This document shows positions 1 through 10,803 of a DNA stretch of 64,000 nt, piece after piece; position 1 is the stretch's first letter, and each line of letters begins with the position of its first letter. Origin of the DNA: Cacajao melanocephalus (taxonomy: Eukaryota > Chordata > Mammalia > Primates > Pitheciidae); NCBI GenBank assembly GCA_963573385.1, contig CAUYLG010051124.1:1-64000 (forward strand). Direction: 5' to 3'. Made by a program: the position numbers and the translations under genes. Under the pieces are notes generated by a model. The model saw nothing but the letters and a program-made list of their open reading frames with translations, did not search any database and had not been told where the DNA came from.

Positions 1-137
1 TATTTTGCAGAAGTTATGCATCAACACTTCATCCCTTCCCTCAGCTCAACAGCCTCCAGGTGAGAGGTGAAACGTGTATGGGCTCAAGCTCAAAATGGCC
101 ATGGTACAGTTAAGCACCGTGAATGGGAGCGATCCCC

Positions 138-328
138 ACACCCTGTCTCTACAAAAAATACAAAAATTAGCTGGATATGGTGATGCATGTCTGTATTCCC
201 AGCTACTGAGGAGGCTGAGGTGGGAGGATCACTGGAGCCCAGGAGGTCTGAGGCTGCAGTGAGCCATGAGCCTGCTGCTGCCCTCCAGCCGGGGTGACAG
301 AGTGAGACCCCATGTCCACAAAAAAAGT
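138..328 (+). mobile_element. Alu fragment, 5'-truncated (SINE/Alu)
   Basis: The sequence begins at the A-rich linker after the left arm (caaaaattagctgg) and runs through the right arm, with the typical gaggctgaggtgggagga and cagtgagcc blocks and a short A tail. Most of the left monomer is missing, and the cactgcactccagcc block is badly diverged, which suggests an older AluJ-like copy. No clear target-site duplication is visible. Confidence 0.9.
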
Positions 329-369
329 TACTAGGTAAGTTAAAACAACACTAACAAATTCTGCATATC

Positions 370-935
370 ACAGCGTATCCAGCGTCTCCTTAGATAAATG
401 CTAAATTTGATAGGTTCTACCATGCACATATTTTATGAATACTGTGTCTTTTAATTAAAGGCTTTATTTTGAGATAATTGTAGGCTTATAAGCCATTCCA
501 AGAAATAACACAGAGAGATCCAATGTTCCTTTTATCCGTTTCCCACTGGCAATGACATCTTACAGAACTATGGCACAGTATCCCAATGAGGATATTGACA
601 CTGGTACAATACACCCAGCTAGTTCCGATTCCTCATTTTTCCTTGTACCCATTAGTGTGTGTGTTTCTTTAGTTCTGTGCAGCCCTAAGCACATGGGTAC
701 GTTCACATCCCCTTCACAACAATCAAGCACAGAACGGTTCCATCTCCACAAGGATCCCTCCTGTTGCACTTTTATAACCATGCCCACCTCCCACCAGCAT
801 CCCTCCAGCTCCCCTCCCTGCCACCCGTCTCTAACCCCTGGTGACCAACAATCTGTTTTCCATTCGATAGTTTTGTTGTTTCAAGAATGTTCTATAATGG
901 AGTCAGACAGTGCGTGACCTTTTGGGATTAGCTTT
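370..935 (-). mobile_element. Old L1M element, 3' region, antisense
   Basis: The plus strand matches the reverse complement of the 3' part of mammalian-wide L1M elements. Recognisable blocks are the cagaacggttccatctccac stretch followed by aaggatccctcctgttgc near 730-765, the gtgaccaacaatctg block near 840, and the ggagtcagacagtgcgtgac block near 898. The 366-nt open frame at 552-917 is a by-product of this repeat and not a gene. Confidence 0.75.
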
Positions 936-967
936 TGCATCTGAGCTTTCTGTAGAACGGCAATCAT

Positions 968-1072
968 TATGCTTGAGTACTGCTTCTACCACTTGCTCAA
1001 GTTACTTAAACATCCTGTTTCTCAGTTTCCTCACCTGTAAAATGCAGAAGGTAATGCCTATTTGTTAAGACT
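968..1072 (+). mobile_element. MIR SINE fragment
   Basis: The MIR core is visible: a 'cttctaccacttgctcaagt' block, then 'cagtttcctcacctgtaaaa', then a diverged 'gcagaaggtaatgcct'. It is an ancient tRNA-derived SINE shared by placental mammals, with both ends missing. Confidence 0.8.
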
Positions 1073-1213
1073 GTTATCTGTAACTTGGGATACTGTTGGC
1101 TGCAAGGTGACTGCGATTGTTCACTTGACTCATCTGTGATGCTGGACTGAGAGCTGTTGCAGCCCTCGCTACAGATGCTCCTGGAAGACGCTGACCATTG
1201 CTGTCTTCTAGAT

Positions 1214-1732
1214 CAGACGTCCCCGACCCCTGGGCCACGGAATGATCTCTCAGTCTGTGGCCTGTTACGGGCCACACAGCAGGAGGTGAGTGGCGGGCAA
1301 GGGAGTGAAGCTTCATTTGTATTTATAACTGCTCCTCATCACTCGAATTGCTGTGTGAGCTTCACCTCCCGTCAGATCAGTGGTGGCAGTAGATTCTCAT
1401 AGGAGTGCGAACACTATTGTGAACTGTGCATATAAGGGATCTAGGTTGGGAGTGCCTTATGAGAATCTAATGCCTGATGGTCCGTCACTGCTTCCCGTCA
1501 CCCCCAGATGGCACTAATTGTAGGAAAACAAGCCCAGGGCTCCCTCAGATTCTACATTATGGTGAGTTGTGTAATTATTTCATTATCTATTGCAAGGTAA
1601 TATATTAGAAATGAAGCGCACCATAAATACAGTGTGCTTGATTCATCCGGAAGCCACTCCCCGCCCCCGGTCCATGGAAAAATTGTTTTCCACAAAACCA
1701 TTTCCTGGTGCCAAAAGGGTTGGGGACCGCTG
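1214..1732 (+). mobile_element. MER1A non-autonomous hAT-Charlie DNA transposon, nearly complete
   Basis: The left terminus resembles the MER1 end (caggggtccccaacccc-like). The right terminus ends gttggggaccgctg, which is the inverted counterpart. Internal blocks include 'gattctcataggagtgcgaa', 'aactgtgcatataagggatc' and 'ttatgagaatctaatgcctg'. At about 519 bp it fits MER1A rather than the shorter MER1B. The flanking 8-mers ttctagat (1206-1213) and ccccagat (1733-1740) share five of eight bases, which fits an eroded hAT 8-bp duplication. Confidence 0.9.
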
Positions 1733-1953
1733 CCCCAGATGAGTTTTGTGGGATACCAGGGGTTGGGTTGGCCTGGAAAAGACCCTTTGAATTGAGAAGT
1801 TTCTGTTCACTCTTCGTAGGAGAGGAGAATAACAGGCGCTGGAAGGAGGTGGCACACATGTGGGGCTGTCAGTGTCACGGTAGGACCTGGAGTGAGAGAG
1901 AAGGCTCCTGGAAACAGAAGAACAGAGAATTCGCTTTTTTGCCAATTTAATGC

Positions 1954-2441
1954 TAGGAACGCCCACCAGAAAGAGGAATCTTGAAAATGCCCATCAAGAG
2001 AGGTGTATTAATCCATTTTCACATTGCTATAAAGAAATACCTGAGATTGGGTAATTTATAAAGAAAAGAGGGTAACTTGGCTCATGATTCTACAGGCTGT
2101 GCAGGAAGCATAGTGGCTTCTGCTTCTGGGGAGGCCTCAGGAAGCTTACGGTCATGGTGGAAAGCTAAGGAGAAACAGGAATGTCCCACACGCTTGGAGC
2201 AGGAAGAAGAGAGAGGGGGCAGGAGGTGCCACACACTTTTAAACAACCAGATCTCATTCACAATCACGAGAACAGCACCTAGGGGATGGTGCTGAACCAT
2301 TCATGAGAACTCTGCTCCCATGAGCCAGTCGCCTCCCACCAGGCCCCACCTCCAACACTGGAGATTACAATTTGACGAGATTTGGTGGGGACACAGACCT
2401 GAACCATATCAGAAGGATCTTGGGAACGCCCACCAAAGAGG
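1954..2441. repeat. Short tandem repeat (~27-bp unit, three copies) split by an LTR
   Basis: Three related units share a core of the form gaacgcccacca-aaagagg-atctt. They lie at about 1954-1982, 1983-2003 and 2412-2441. Copies two and three are separated only by the MST LTR at 2004-2411, so the LTR landed inside the array. Confidence 0.7.
2004..2411 (-). mobile_element. MSTA/MSTB-type MaLR solo LTR, antisense
   Basis: Full-length antisense ERVL-MaLR LTR of 408 bp. It opens tgtattaatcc, contains ctgagattgggtaatttata, runs through cctcccaccaggccccacct and ends tgaaccatatca. The flanking pentamers agagg (1999-2003) and gaagg (2412-2416) are imperfect but compatible with the expected 5-bp duplication. 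No internal retroviral sequence is present. Confidence 0.92.
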
Positions 2442-3287
2442 CATCAGGTGTCTGTTACGTTCAGGCTGCAAAGGCAGATTTTGAGATGTTTAAGACATGA
2501 AATGCCACAGACAGGAAATGTTATTAGTTCTTTGAGAAGTTTAGTTGTGTTAGATTTTTAATCTTAAATATTTACTTAAAGTTCAGATTGTCTTTTGATA
2601 GCCAGGTAAAAATGCTTTGTTATTCCATCTAAATCTCAAATGCGCATGGTAGAACCTCCAAGTCACATAGTAAGAACCAATATGGCTTCTTCCAAGTAAG
2701 TAAGCAAATAGCACAAAATTCACGTGCACCAGAACGTGCTCCACCGCGTCTGTACAGCTCGCGGTGTATTCGCTCATCATGTGGAAAAAACCCACCATTT
2801 GGCACTTTTAATGTTTTCCCCCAAAGAACACCTCTAACCAAGCAGAAGCAATCTGATCCCCCAGTTGGAATGATGTAAGTGGATTAAATATTTTAAAATG
2901 ATGTCTTGATAGTTGTTGAAATTCTTGGGCCTCTGCTGTGACTTGACAGCTTGGTAATTGCTAATTTGCTTTTATGCTAATTTAACTGGATCCTCATTTT
3001 CCTGTTAAATTCTAAGACTTGTTGATTGAGCTGAGCTGTTCCTACCTGACTCAGGAGTGCACGAGAGGGAGGTAGTGGAGGGCTGGGGACCTGCCATCTC
3101 TGGCTTCCTAACTCCACTCCGGTACCTGCAGCCTTCTGCAAGGAAAGTGCTCAGTAAATATACATGGCATGAGTGAAGCCTGTCGATGGAAATGTGATTT
3201 TCTAAAAGGGAAATTAGCGACTCTTCAACCGGGCAAGCATTCACTTACAGCTGTCAACAATGTTTGATTTAGTGGAAGGGGCAGAAG
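2442..3287. other. Unique sequence, no recognised feature
   Basis: About 850 bp in which I recognise no repeat or gene. A weak 'gtgctcagtaaatatac' at 3148-3165 resembles the tail of a MIR or L2 element but is too short to call. Confidence 0.5.
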
Positions 3288-3440
3288 TTGGAGAGGAAGA
3301 CGTAGCCGGGTACAGATCTTTTCTTTGTCATTTGCTGGCTGAGGGACTTTGGGAAAATTACTCAAGCTTCCTGAGGTATGTTTCCTCATTTACTAATAAT
3401 GTTCCCACTTTAGGGCATTGGGTGCATTTAAAGAATATAT
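3288..3440 (+). mobile_element. MIR SINE
   Basis: MIR core in sense orientation: 'tttgctggctgagggacttt', then 'gggaaaattactcaagcttc', then 'tgtttcctcatttactaata', then the tail region near 3420. It is strongly diverged. Confidence 0.7.
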
Positions 3441-4004
3441 AAAAGGACCAGGGGCAGAGTAACTGTGGCACATGGGATTCAAGAACTACTGGCTACATTT
3501 TCTTCCTCTTTCTGAGCATTTGTAATTCGTTTTTGGCTGTTTTGTTACATTCCTTTGCTCTCCCCAAACACAATCAATCACATTTGTCCAGTTAAGTTTG
3601 ACTTAATGTCAAACTCTGTGTTACCTGCTGCGAATGAAGAAATAGACAAGCACAGCTGGGTCCTCAGAGGCCTAACGGGCCAGAGGGTGGCACCCCCCAG
3701 GCAGGACGTAGAGGGCCAAGCTTCTGGAAGAGCCCCTGGACTCTAATGGTACACAGGAGGTGATGGGGAAGCCTCAGTGGACCACCTGCCCCTGCACATT
3801 TCTACCCTTGCCCCTCTGTTACTCCCGTCAGAAGCAAATCCTCTCAGTAGCCCCAAGTCTCCATTCTGGGACAGTTCGGGGCAGGCAAGGCAGCCATGAG
3901 TGAGTGTCTGTGTCACCTTTCTTTCTCCCAAACTCACTCGTTTGCACAGCAGGAACTTAGAATCTGAATTTATTGTATAAAATGAAGATTGCATGTGTAG
4001 TGGA
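3441..4004. other. Unique sequence, no recognised feature
   Basis: No repeat family or gene was recognised here. The short frames present have no recognisable domains. Confidence 0.5.
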
Positions 4005-4140
4005 TAGTGGTACTCAAAAAATAAAGCCTTGTTTGAGTCTATGTTTTCATTTCTTTGGGGCATATACCTAGGAATCAAATGGCTGGATCATACAAGAATT
4101 CTGCTTAACTTTTGGAGGAACCACCAAACTGTTTTCTACA
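4005..4140 (-). mobile_element. Old L1 fragment (end of ORF2), antisense
   Basis: Matches the reverse complement of an L1M ORF2 3' end: 'tttctttggggcatatacct', 'aaatggctggatcatacaag' and 'ggaggaaccaccaaactgtt'. The match is lost abruptly after 4140. Confidence 0.8.
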
Positions 4141-4790
4141 CTTTCTTTCTTTTCATGACCTTGGCCATCTTGAGGAACTGGGTAGGTATTCTGTGGCATG
4201 TCCCCAGTCTGGGTTTGCCCAGTATTTTCCTCGTGGCTACACTGGTTGTTTGGGTGATTTGAGAGACTATGAGGTTAAGAGCCCTTCTTTCTCATCATGT
4301 CACCGCAGGGGTACATGGGACCTGCATGGCATCACTGGTGACGTGAACCCTGACCACTAGACTAAGGTAGTGTTTGCCAGATTCCTTCACTGTAAATTAC
4401 TCTTTCCCCTTTCCCCAGACTACTGTACAGGAGTGCATCAGTAAGCGTAGCTACCCTCAACGGGAGACGGTTAGGCTCCACCTGTTAGATGACAGCATCT
4501 GTACATACTGCTTGAAATTCTTCTATAAGGAAGATTTGTCTCTTTTTCCATTCAGGTATTTATTCAAATGTTTATTTATACCCCTATAGACCTAGGTAGA
4601 TTGTACTTCAGGTCATATTTCAATATCACATATTGATATTTTTGCCCAAATTGTTCCAGCTTCACCTCTTCCATTTGGGCCCTGTGTCCCTTTGGCATGC
4701 CCCATCCTTCTGCTTTTTGAGCAGTTCCAGTGTTTTATTGGAACATCGTATTTAGAAACCAGGCTCTTGACTCTGGGCATGAGATGCCTG
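4141..4790 (-). mobile_element. Probable continuation of an ancient L1M/L1ME-type element
   Basis: Blocks such as ctataaggaagatttgtctc (4523-4542), gcccaaattgttccagcttc (4644-4663), a stretch around 4688 ending in a ccctttggcatgcccc block, and atcgtatttagaaaccaggc (4745-4764) resemble an old L1 sequence that is common in human DNA and usually sits beside L1M fragments. I infer family and orientation from that resemblance and from the adjacent antisense L1. Confidence 0.5.
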
Positions 4791-6277
4791 AGTTTTGAAG
4801 GTTTAGTTAATATTCATCAACTACCGTCATCCCCAGCAAACATAGTCTGTGGCCCTGGCGAACAGAGGTCAGCAGCAATGCCAGGCACAGACCAAAGCCA
4901 TTATTCCCCAATGCATAGGTGCTGGGTGAAGGGCTTGTCTTATGCTGTTGGCACAGATAGACATAAAAAGCCCGACTGCTCAGTTGTCTTCTGTAGGCCA
5001 GGGCACAGGACGAGGGTGTAGATGCCAGAGTCTGTCTTGTGAAGGCCAGCAAAGCTGAGTTCTGTCAACACTTCTAGGTAGGTTGCAAACACACCCAACC
5101 TTGTGCCATACAGGGATGTGAGTAGCAGGAGGGTGGAACTTCTTAGAATGTGTCAGGTTTTGGAAGTGGGATGGCTGGTATCACAGGTCAGGCCTCAGTG
5201 TGGCGTTGAGTACAGAAATGTGGACAGGCTGGAAGGAGGGATGGCCAAACTCAAATTCCAAACAATGACCATTCACTGAATGTCCTTGTAGGACCATGGG
5301 ACAGACAACTGGAAAACAGGGCCACCTCCAAAGATCCAGGCTGTTGCTTCCCTTGTTGAAGTGGAACTAGCCAGGTGGGAGTTGATCAGAATCAGAGCAG
5401 ACACCAGATCAGAGCTGGTGCATCAGGTCAGGTGGGACGGGGGCAAGGGCTGGTGCCTGGAGGCCAAGAGGCTTGGTGTGTGGGAGAAGACCCAGTGCCC
5501 AGCAGAGTCTGGTACTGAGCCCAGTGCTCTACCCTCTTTCATGTTTCCTGCAAGATATGGCTGAGGCAGGAACTCCTGCAGGAAATGGTGGGTCTGAGCC
5601 CTGGAGGTAGAGCCCTGCAGGGGGCTGAGTCTCTAGATCTTTAGGCTAGCTCTGATTTCTTCTCTGAGGAGCTGTCTTTGACAATCGAATCCAGAGTCCA
5701 CACTATCACCAGAGCATCATAATATAAATCTTATGGAAGACTTGCCCACATATAGCAACAGTGAGGGCAGGAGTACGTTTTGTTATAGGAATTGGTAAAT
5801 TTGGTTGCCACATATCTAAATCTACATGAAAATGAGAGCTTTGTAGAGATTCATTATGCATAAGCTTGGTTGGCTTAAGCCCTAGAAATTTTCTGGTGCA
5901 ATTTTTAAAGTTTCTCATTACATTCGGGTTTCCTGGAGTTTTTGCCTTTATTTTATAAGTCTGGTAGGAAAACATTTGATATTTGAGAGACTTTTCCTTG
6001 GCCTGAAAAGCAGTTTCCCACATTGGAAGGGGTTGGATTCCTCCTGGCATTGTTCGTGCCTGGGCTACAGCATAGCTTCCAGAAGGGCCTGTGTCAATGA
6101 TTTCTCAGTAGGGCTGGCTGGAGCTTGTCTGGACTGCACTGAAGGACTGGGATAAGAAAATAATCAATTATTCATAACGAAAAATATTCTGTACTTGATT
6201 TTTAAATAAGAAAGAAAAAGGAAGGGTTTTGTCCAGTATATTTACAGGAACATTCTTAAAATCTGACTATAATGTTA
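4791..6277. other. Mostly unique sequence, about 1.5 kb
   Basis: I recognise no repeat with confidence. The minus-strand frame at 5706-6050 (114 aa) lies in AT-rich sequence without any domain I know and is probably chance. The base composition shift around 5700 (from GC-rich to AT-rich) may mark an unrecognised insertion. Confidence 0.45.
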
Positions 6278-6415
6278 ATATTAATTCGTTTAATCATTTA
6301 ACAAACATTCATTTTCAGAAAACCATCTGTGCACTTTGCATAGCAGCTATTTTTTGTGCCATTCCCTGTGCTTGGTCCCCACCCTCACAGGCTGGCAGTC
6401 CCATGGGGCAAGTGC
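6278..6415 (-). mobile_element. Possible L2 3' end, antisense
   Basis: The order aacaaacattcatttt, then gtgccattccctgtgct, then a 'cctcacaggctggcagtc' block follows the reverse complement of the L2 3' terminus. Divergence is high, so this is a low-confidence call. Confidence 0.45.
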
Positions 6416-6584
6416 TAAGCAGAGATCTAAGAAGAGAAGGATGGGGCAGGAAGCAGGAGACCCATAATTCTATCTCTGATGAGTGTCGTGGTTGACTTAC
6501 GACATTAATGATATGATGGGTCCCAGTTTAAAATAATGGCTAAGCATCTGCATTTATCTTTCCTGCCTCCCAAAATTCCAAAAG

Positions 6585-9545
6585 GAGTTCTAAATTCTGA
6601 AACAAAAGATCAATATGAACCAGAATAGAACCTCTTGAAAGCCTAAAAGTCACAGGGCCTATAAAAGAATAACACAATAAAAAAAAAGTATCTAGGTAAC
6701 AACTAACATGATGACTGGAACAGTACCTAAGTCTAAGCATTAATATTGATTGTAAATGGTCTAAATGTCCCACTTAAAAGATACAGATTTGCAGAATGCA
6801 TGAAAAACTACAAACCAAATATCTGCAATCTTCAAGAGACTCACCTAACACACAAGGATTCATAAAAATTCAAGGTAAAGAAATGGAAAAAGATATTCCA
6901 TGCAAATGGAAACCAAAAGTGAGCAAGGATAGCTATTCTTATACCAGCTAAAATAGACTTTAAAGCAACAAAAATAAAAAAAAGAAGGTCATTATATAAT
7001 AACAAAAAAATCAATGTAACAAAAGGACATTATAATCCTAAATTTATATCCACCTAATGCTGGAGCTCCTAGATTCATAAAACATTTACTACTAGACCTG
7101 AGAAATGAGACAGACAATAACAATAATATTGGGGGAACTTCAACACTCTACTGACAGCACTAAAGAGATCAAGATCATTGAGACAAAAAGTCAACAAAGA
7201 AATAGTGGACTTAAACTATACTCTAGAAAAAAAGGACCCAGTAGATATTTACAGAACATTCTACCCAAGAACTGCAGAATATGCATTCTTCTCTTCAGCA
7301 CATGGAATCTTCTCCAAGATAGATTATATGATAGATACCCAAACAAATCTCAATACATTTAAAAATATTGAAATCATATCAAGTATTAATGTATTCTCAG
7401 ACCATGGTGGAATAAAACTAGAAATCAACTACTAAAGGAACCTTCAAAGCTATACAAATGGATGGAAATTAAACAATCTTCTACTGAATGATTTGGGATT
7501 AATAACAAAATCAAGATGGAAATTTCAAAATTCCTTGAAATGAATAATAATAGTGACACAAGTTATCAAAACATCTGGGACATAGCAAAAGCAGTGCTAA
7601 GAGGAAAGTTTAAAGCACTAAATGCCTACATCAAAAAGTATGAAAGATTACAAATTAACAACCTAATGTCACATCTCAAGGAACTACAGAAACAAGAACA
7701 AACTAAAGCCAAAGCTAGCAGAATAAAAGAAATAACAGAGATAAGAGCAGAACTAAATGAAACTGAAACAAAAAGTACAAGATTAATGAAACAAAAAAAC
7801 CAGTTCCTTGAAAATATGAACAAAATCGATAGGCCATTAGCTAGATTAACAAAGAAAAGAGAGAAATTCAAAGAAACTTAATTAGAAATGAAATTGGAGA
7901 CATTAGAACTGGGACCACAGAAATACAAAAGATCAGTTGAGATTGCTATGAACACCTTTATGCACATAAACTAGAAAGTCTAAAGGAAATGGATAAATTT
8001 CTGGAACCGTACTGCCCTCCTAGATTAAATCAAGAAGAAACAGAAACCCTGAACAGACCAATAACCAGTAGTGATGTTGAATCAGTAATTCTTAAAAATG
8101 CCAACAACAACAAACCCAGGGTCAGATGAATTCACAGCTGATTCTACCAGATATTCAAAGAAAAATTGGTGTCAACCCTATTGAAACTATTCCAGAAGAT
8201 CGAGAAAGAGGAAACTCTCCCTAATTGATTCTACGAAGTCAGTATTACCCTGATACCAAAACCAGGAAAGGACATAACAAAAAGAGAACGCTACAGACCA
8301 ATATCCCTGATGGACACAGATGCAAAAATCCTCAACAAAATACTAGAGTCAAATCCAACAGCACACCAAAAAGATGATACATCATGACCAAGTGGGTTTC
8401 ACCCCAGGAATACAGGGATGTTTTAATATATGCAGGCCGAAAAATGTGATACATCACATAAACAGAATTAAAAACAAAAAACATATGATCATTTCAATAG
8501 ATACAGAAAAAGCCTTTGATAAAATCCAGCATCTCTTTATGATAAAAACACTCAACAAACTAGACATAGAAGGGACTGACCTCAAAATGATAAAAGCCAC
8601 ACCTGACAAAACCACAGCCAACATTATAGTCAACAGGGAAAAGTTGAAAGCATTTCCCCTGAGGATTGGAACAAGATAAGGATGCCCACTTTTAGTTTCT
8701 TCTCAACATAGTACTAGAAACCCTAGCCAGCACAATCAGACAAGAGAAAGAAATAAAGGGCATCTGAAGTGGAAAAGAGGAAGTCAAACTATCACTGCTC
8801 AACAGTAATATTATCATACACCTAGAAAACTCAAAGACTCCTCCAAAAGACTCCAACATTTGATTAAAGAATTTAGTGAAGTCTCAGGTTACAAAATCAA
8901 TGCACACAAATTAGTAGCACTGCTATATACCAATAATGACCAAGCTGAGACTCAACTTAAGAATGGAACCTCTTTTATAACAGCTGTAAAAAACAAACAA
9001 CAAACAAAAAACTCCTAGCAACCTAGGAATATACTTAACCAAGGAGGTGAAAGATCTATACAAGAAGAACTACAAAACACTGTTGAAAGGAATAATGCAT
9101 GACACAAATGAATAGAAACACATCCCATGCTCATGGATCGGAAGAATCAATATCATGGAAATGACCATACTGCCCAAAGTAATCTACAAATTCAATGCAA
9201 TTCCTATCAAAATACCAACATTATTTTTCACAGAATTAGAAAAAAACAATTTGAAAATTCACATGGAACTTAAAAAGAGCCCAAATAGCCAAAGCAACCC
9301 TAAGCAAAAAGAAAAAAATCTGGAGATTTTCAAAGCATTATCAAACTTCAAATTATACTACAAGGCTAGAGTTACCAAAACAGCATGATACTTACATAAA
9401 AGTAGACACATATACCAGTGAACAGAATAGAGAACCCAGAAATAAAGCCAAATACCTACAATCAACTGATCTTTGACAAAGCATACAGAAATAGAAATTG
9501 GGGAAAGGATACCCTATTTAATAAATGGTGCTAAATCGACAAAAA
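6585..9545 (+). mobile_element. L1 LINE, sense, ORF2 endonuclease to reverse-transcriptase region, decayed
   Basis: About 3 kb of L1 of intermediate age (L1MA/L1PB-like by resemblance) in sense orientation. It starts just upstream of ORF2 ('caatatgaaccagaatagaa'), passes through the endonuclease region (about 6710-7435) and the reverse-transcriptase region ('ctacagaccaatatccctga' near 8290), and continues to 'accctatttaataaatggtg'. The reading frame is broken into short pieces (for example 7105-7362, 7516-7881, 8374-8679 and 9155-9388). The segment near 8795-8815 that should encode the catalytic Phe-Ala-Asp-Asp motif is no longer recognisable. The end of ORF2, the 3' UTR and the poly-A tail are all absent. 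It is a dead element. Confidence 0.93.
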
Positions 9546-9858
9546 TTGATTAAGTACCTGAGATGTTTTCCTCCGAGCAACATACGAGATGGGATTGGAA
9601 CATGTGAATTTCCTCTCAGGCTCACACCTTTTGAGCAACACCTTTTGCTGCAACAGGGAAGTGATGCCATCAGGTGCCTACGGTTTCTATCCATATCGCA
9701 TGACTATTGTTCTTTATTTCCCTTCTAGGTGGAAAAGCAATCCAGTCAGCCATTTATGCCTGAGATTTAAGAGGAAGGTTTTGATTACAAGATATATGTT
9801 AATTTTTTTTAAAAAGCCCTTAATTTCTCCTTCCCCTGAAGAAATTTTATTATTGTAA
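9546..9858. other. Unassigned sequence between two L1 bodies
   Basis: About 310 bp that do not match L1 ORF2 on either side. No family was recognised. It begins where the first L1 breaks off, so it may be filler at a rearrangement breakpoint or an unrelated old insertion. Confidence 0.4.
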
Positions 9859-10503
9859 TCCAGCACATTAGCAGAGTAGAATACAGTGATACCAATAGAT
9901 GCACTAAAAGCATTTGATAAAATTTAACATCCAGTTGTGATTTTCTAAAAAGGAGAGGAAATTCAGCATATAAGAATTAGAAGAATATCTAGAAAAAGAA
10001 AAACCTTACAGATATCATCTTACTTCATGGGGAAGAATTAAAAGAATTCCTGTTAGAACACGGAAAAAAAAACCCAAAGATACCCACACTCACAGTGAAA
10101 TTTAATGTGTTATAATAATTTATAGTCAGAGAAATAAAAATAGGAAATGGAAGTTTTAGAGATTAGAAAAGAAGAAACAAAACTGTCATTTTCTTTGCAG
10201 ATGAGATGACTGTGTTATAGAAAGTCCAGGAGATTAGAGACACTATTGGAATTAATAGGAGAATTCAGCAAGATACTAGACTTTTTAATATAAAAATTCT
10301 ATTTTTACATACCATGCATCAGTTATAAAATGTCATTTAAAAAATACCCTTTATGATAGCTACAAAATAATCAAAAATAAACCCAGCTACCCAGAAATAT
10401 ACAAATGTGCAAGACTTTTGTGGAGAAAACAGTAAAATTTACTGAGTGATATTCAGGAAAATCTAGAGATAAGTCACATTCATGGATAGAAAAACCCAAT
10501 ATT
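9859..10503 (+). mobile_element. Older L1M fragment (ORF2), sense, upstream of an Alu
   Basis: Diverged L1 ORF2 reading in sense: 'gatgcactaaaagcatttga', a 'caatagatgcactaaaagc' block, 'gatatcatcttacttcatgg', and 'gaattcagcaagatactaga'. The match resumes after the Alu at 10504. It is clearly older than the preceding L1. Confidence 0.8.
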
Positions 10504-10803
10504 GGCTAAGCACAGTAGCTCATGCCTGGAATCCCAGTGCTTTGAGAGGCCAAGGAGGGAGGACAGCTTGAGGTCATGAGTTCCAGACCAGCCTGGGCAA
10601 CATAGCAAGACTCTGGTCTCTCTCTCTCTAAAAAAAAAGTTAGCTGAGTGTGGTGATGCACACCTGTATTCCTAGCTACTCCAGCAGAAGCTGAGGTGAG
10701 AGAATCATTTGGGCCCAGGAACTCGAGGCTGCTGTGAGCTATGATCATGTCACTGCACTGCAGTCTAAATGACAGAGCAAGTCTCTGTCTCATAAAATAA
10801 AAT
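10504..10803 (+). mobile_element. Alu (AluJ/S-like) inserted in L1M
   Basis: A full dimeric Alu in sense orientation, with left arm, a middle A-rich stretch near 10629, right arm, and an A-rich tail near 10791. It is flanked by a perfect 10-bp target-site duplication, aacccaatat, at 10493-10502 and 10804-10813, which proves a retrotransposition into the L1M. Confidence 0.95.

Noticed and set aside
552..917. 121-codon plus-strand frame
   Set aside because: It lies in an antisense L1M 3' region.
5706..6050. 114-codon minus-strand frame in AT-rich sequence
   Set aside because: No domain, no repeat match, no neighbouring gene structure.
7178..9388. Series of L1 ORF2 frames that could be read as genes
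   Set aside because: They are fragments of one decayed L1 with many interruptions and no catalytic box.
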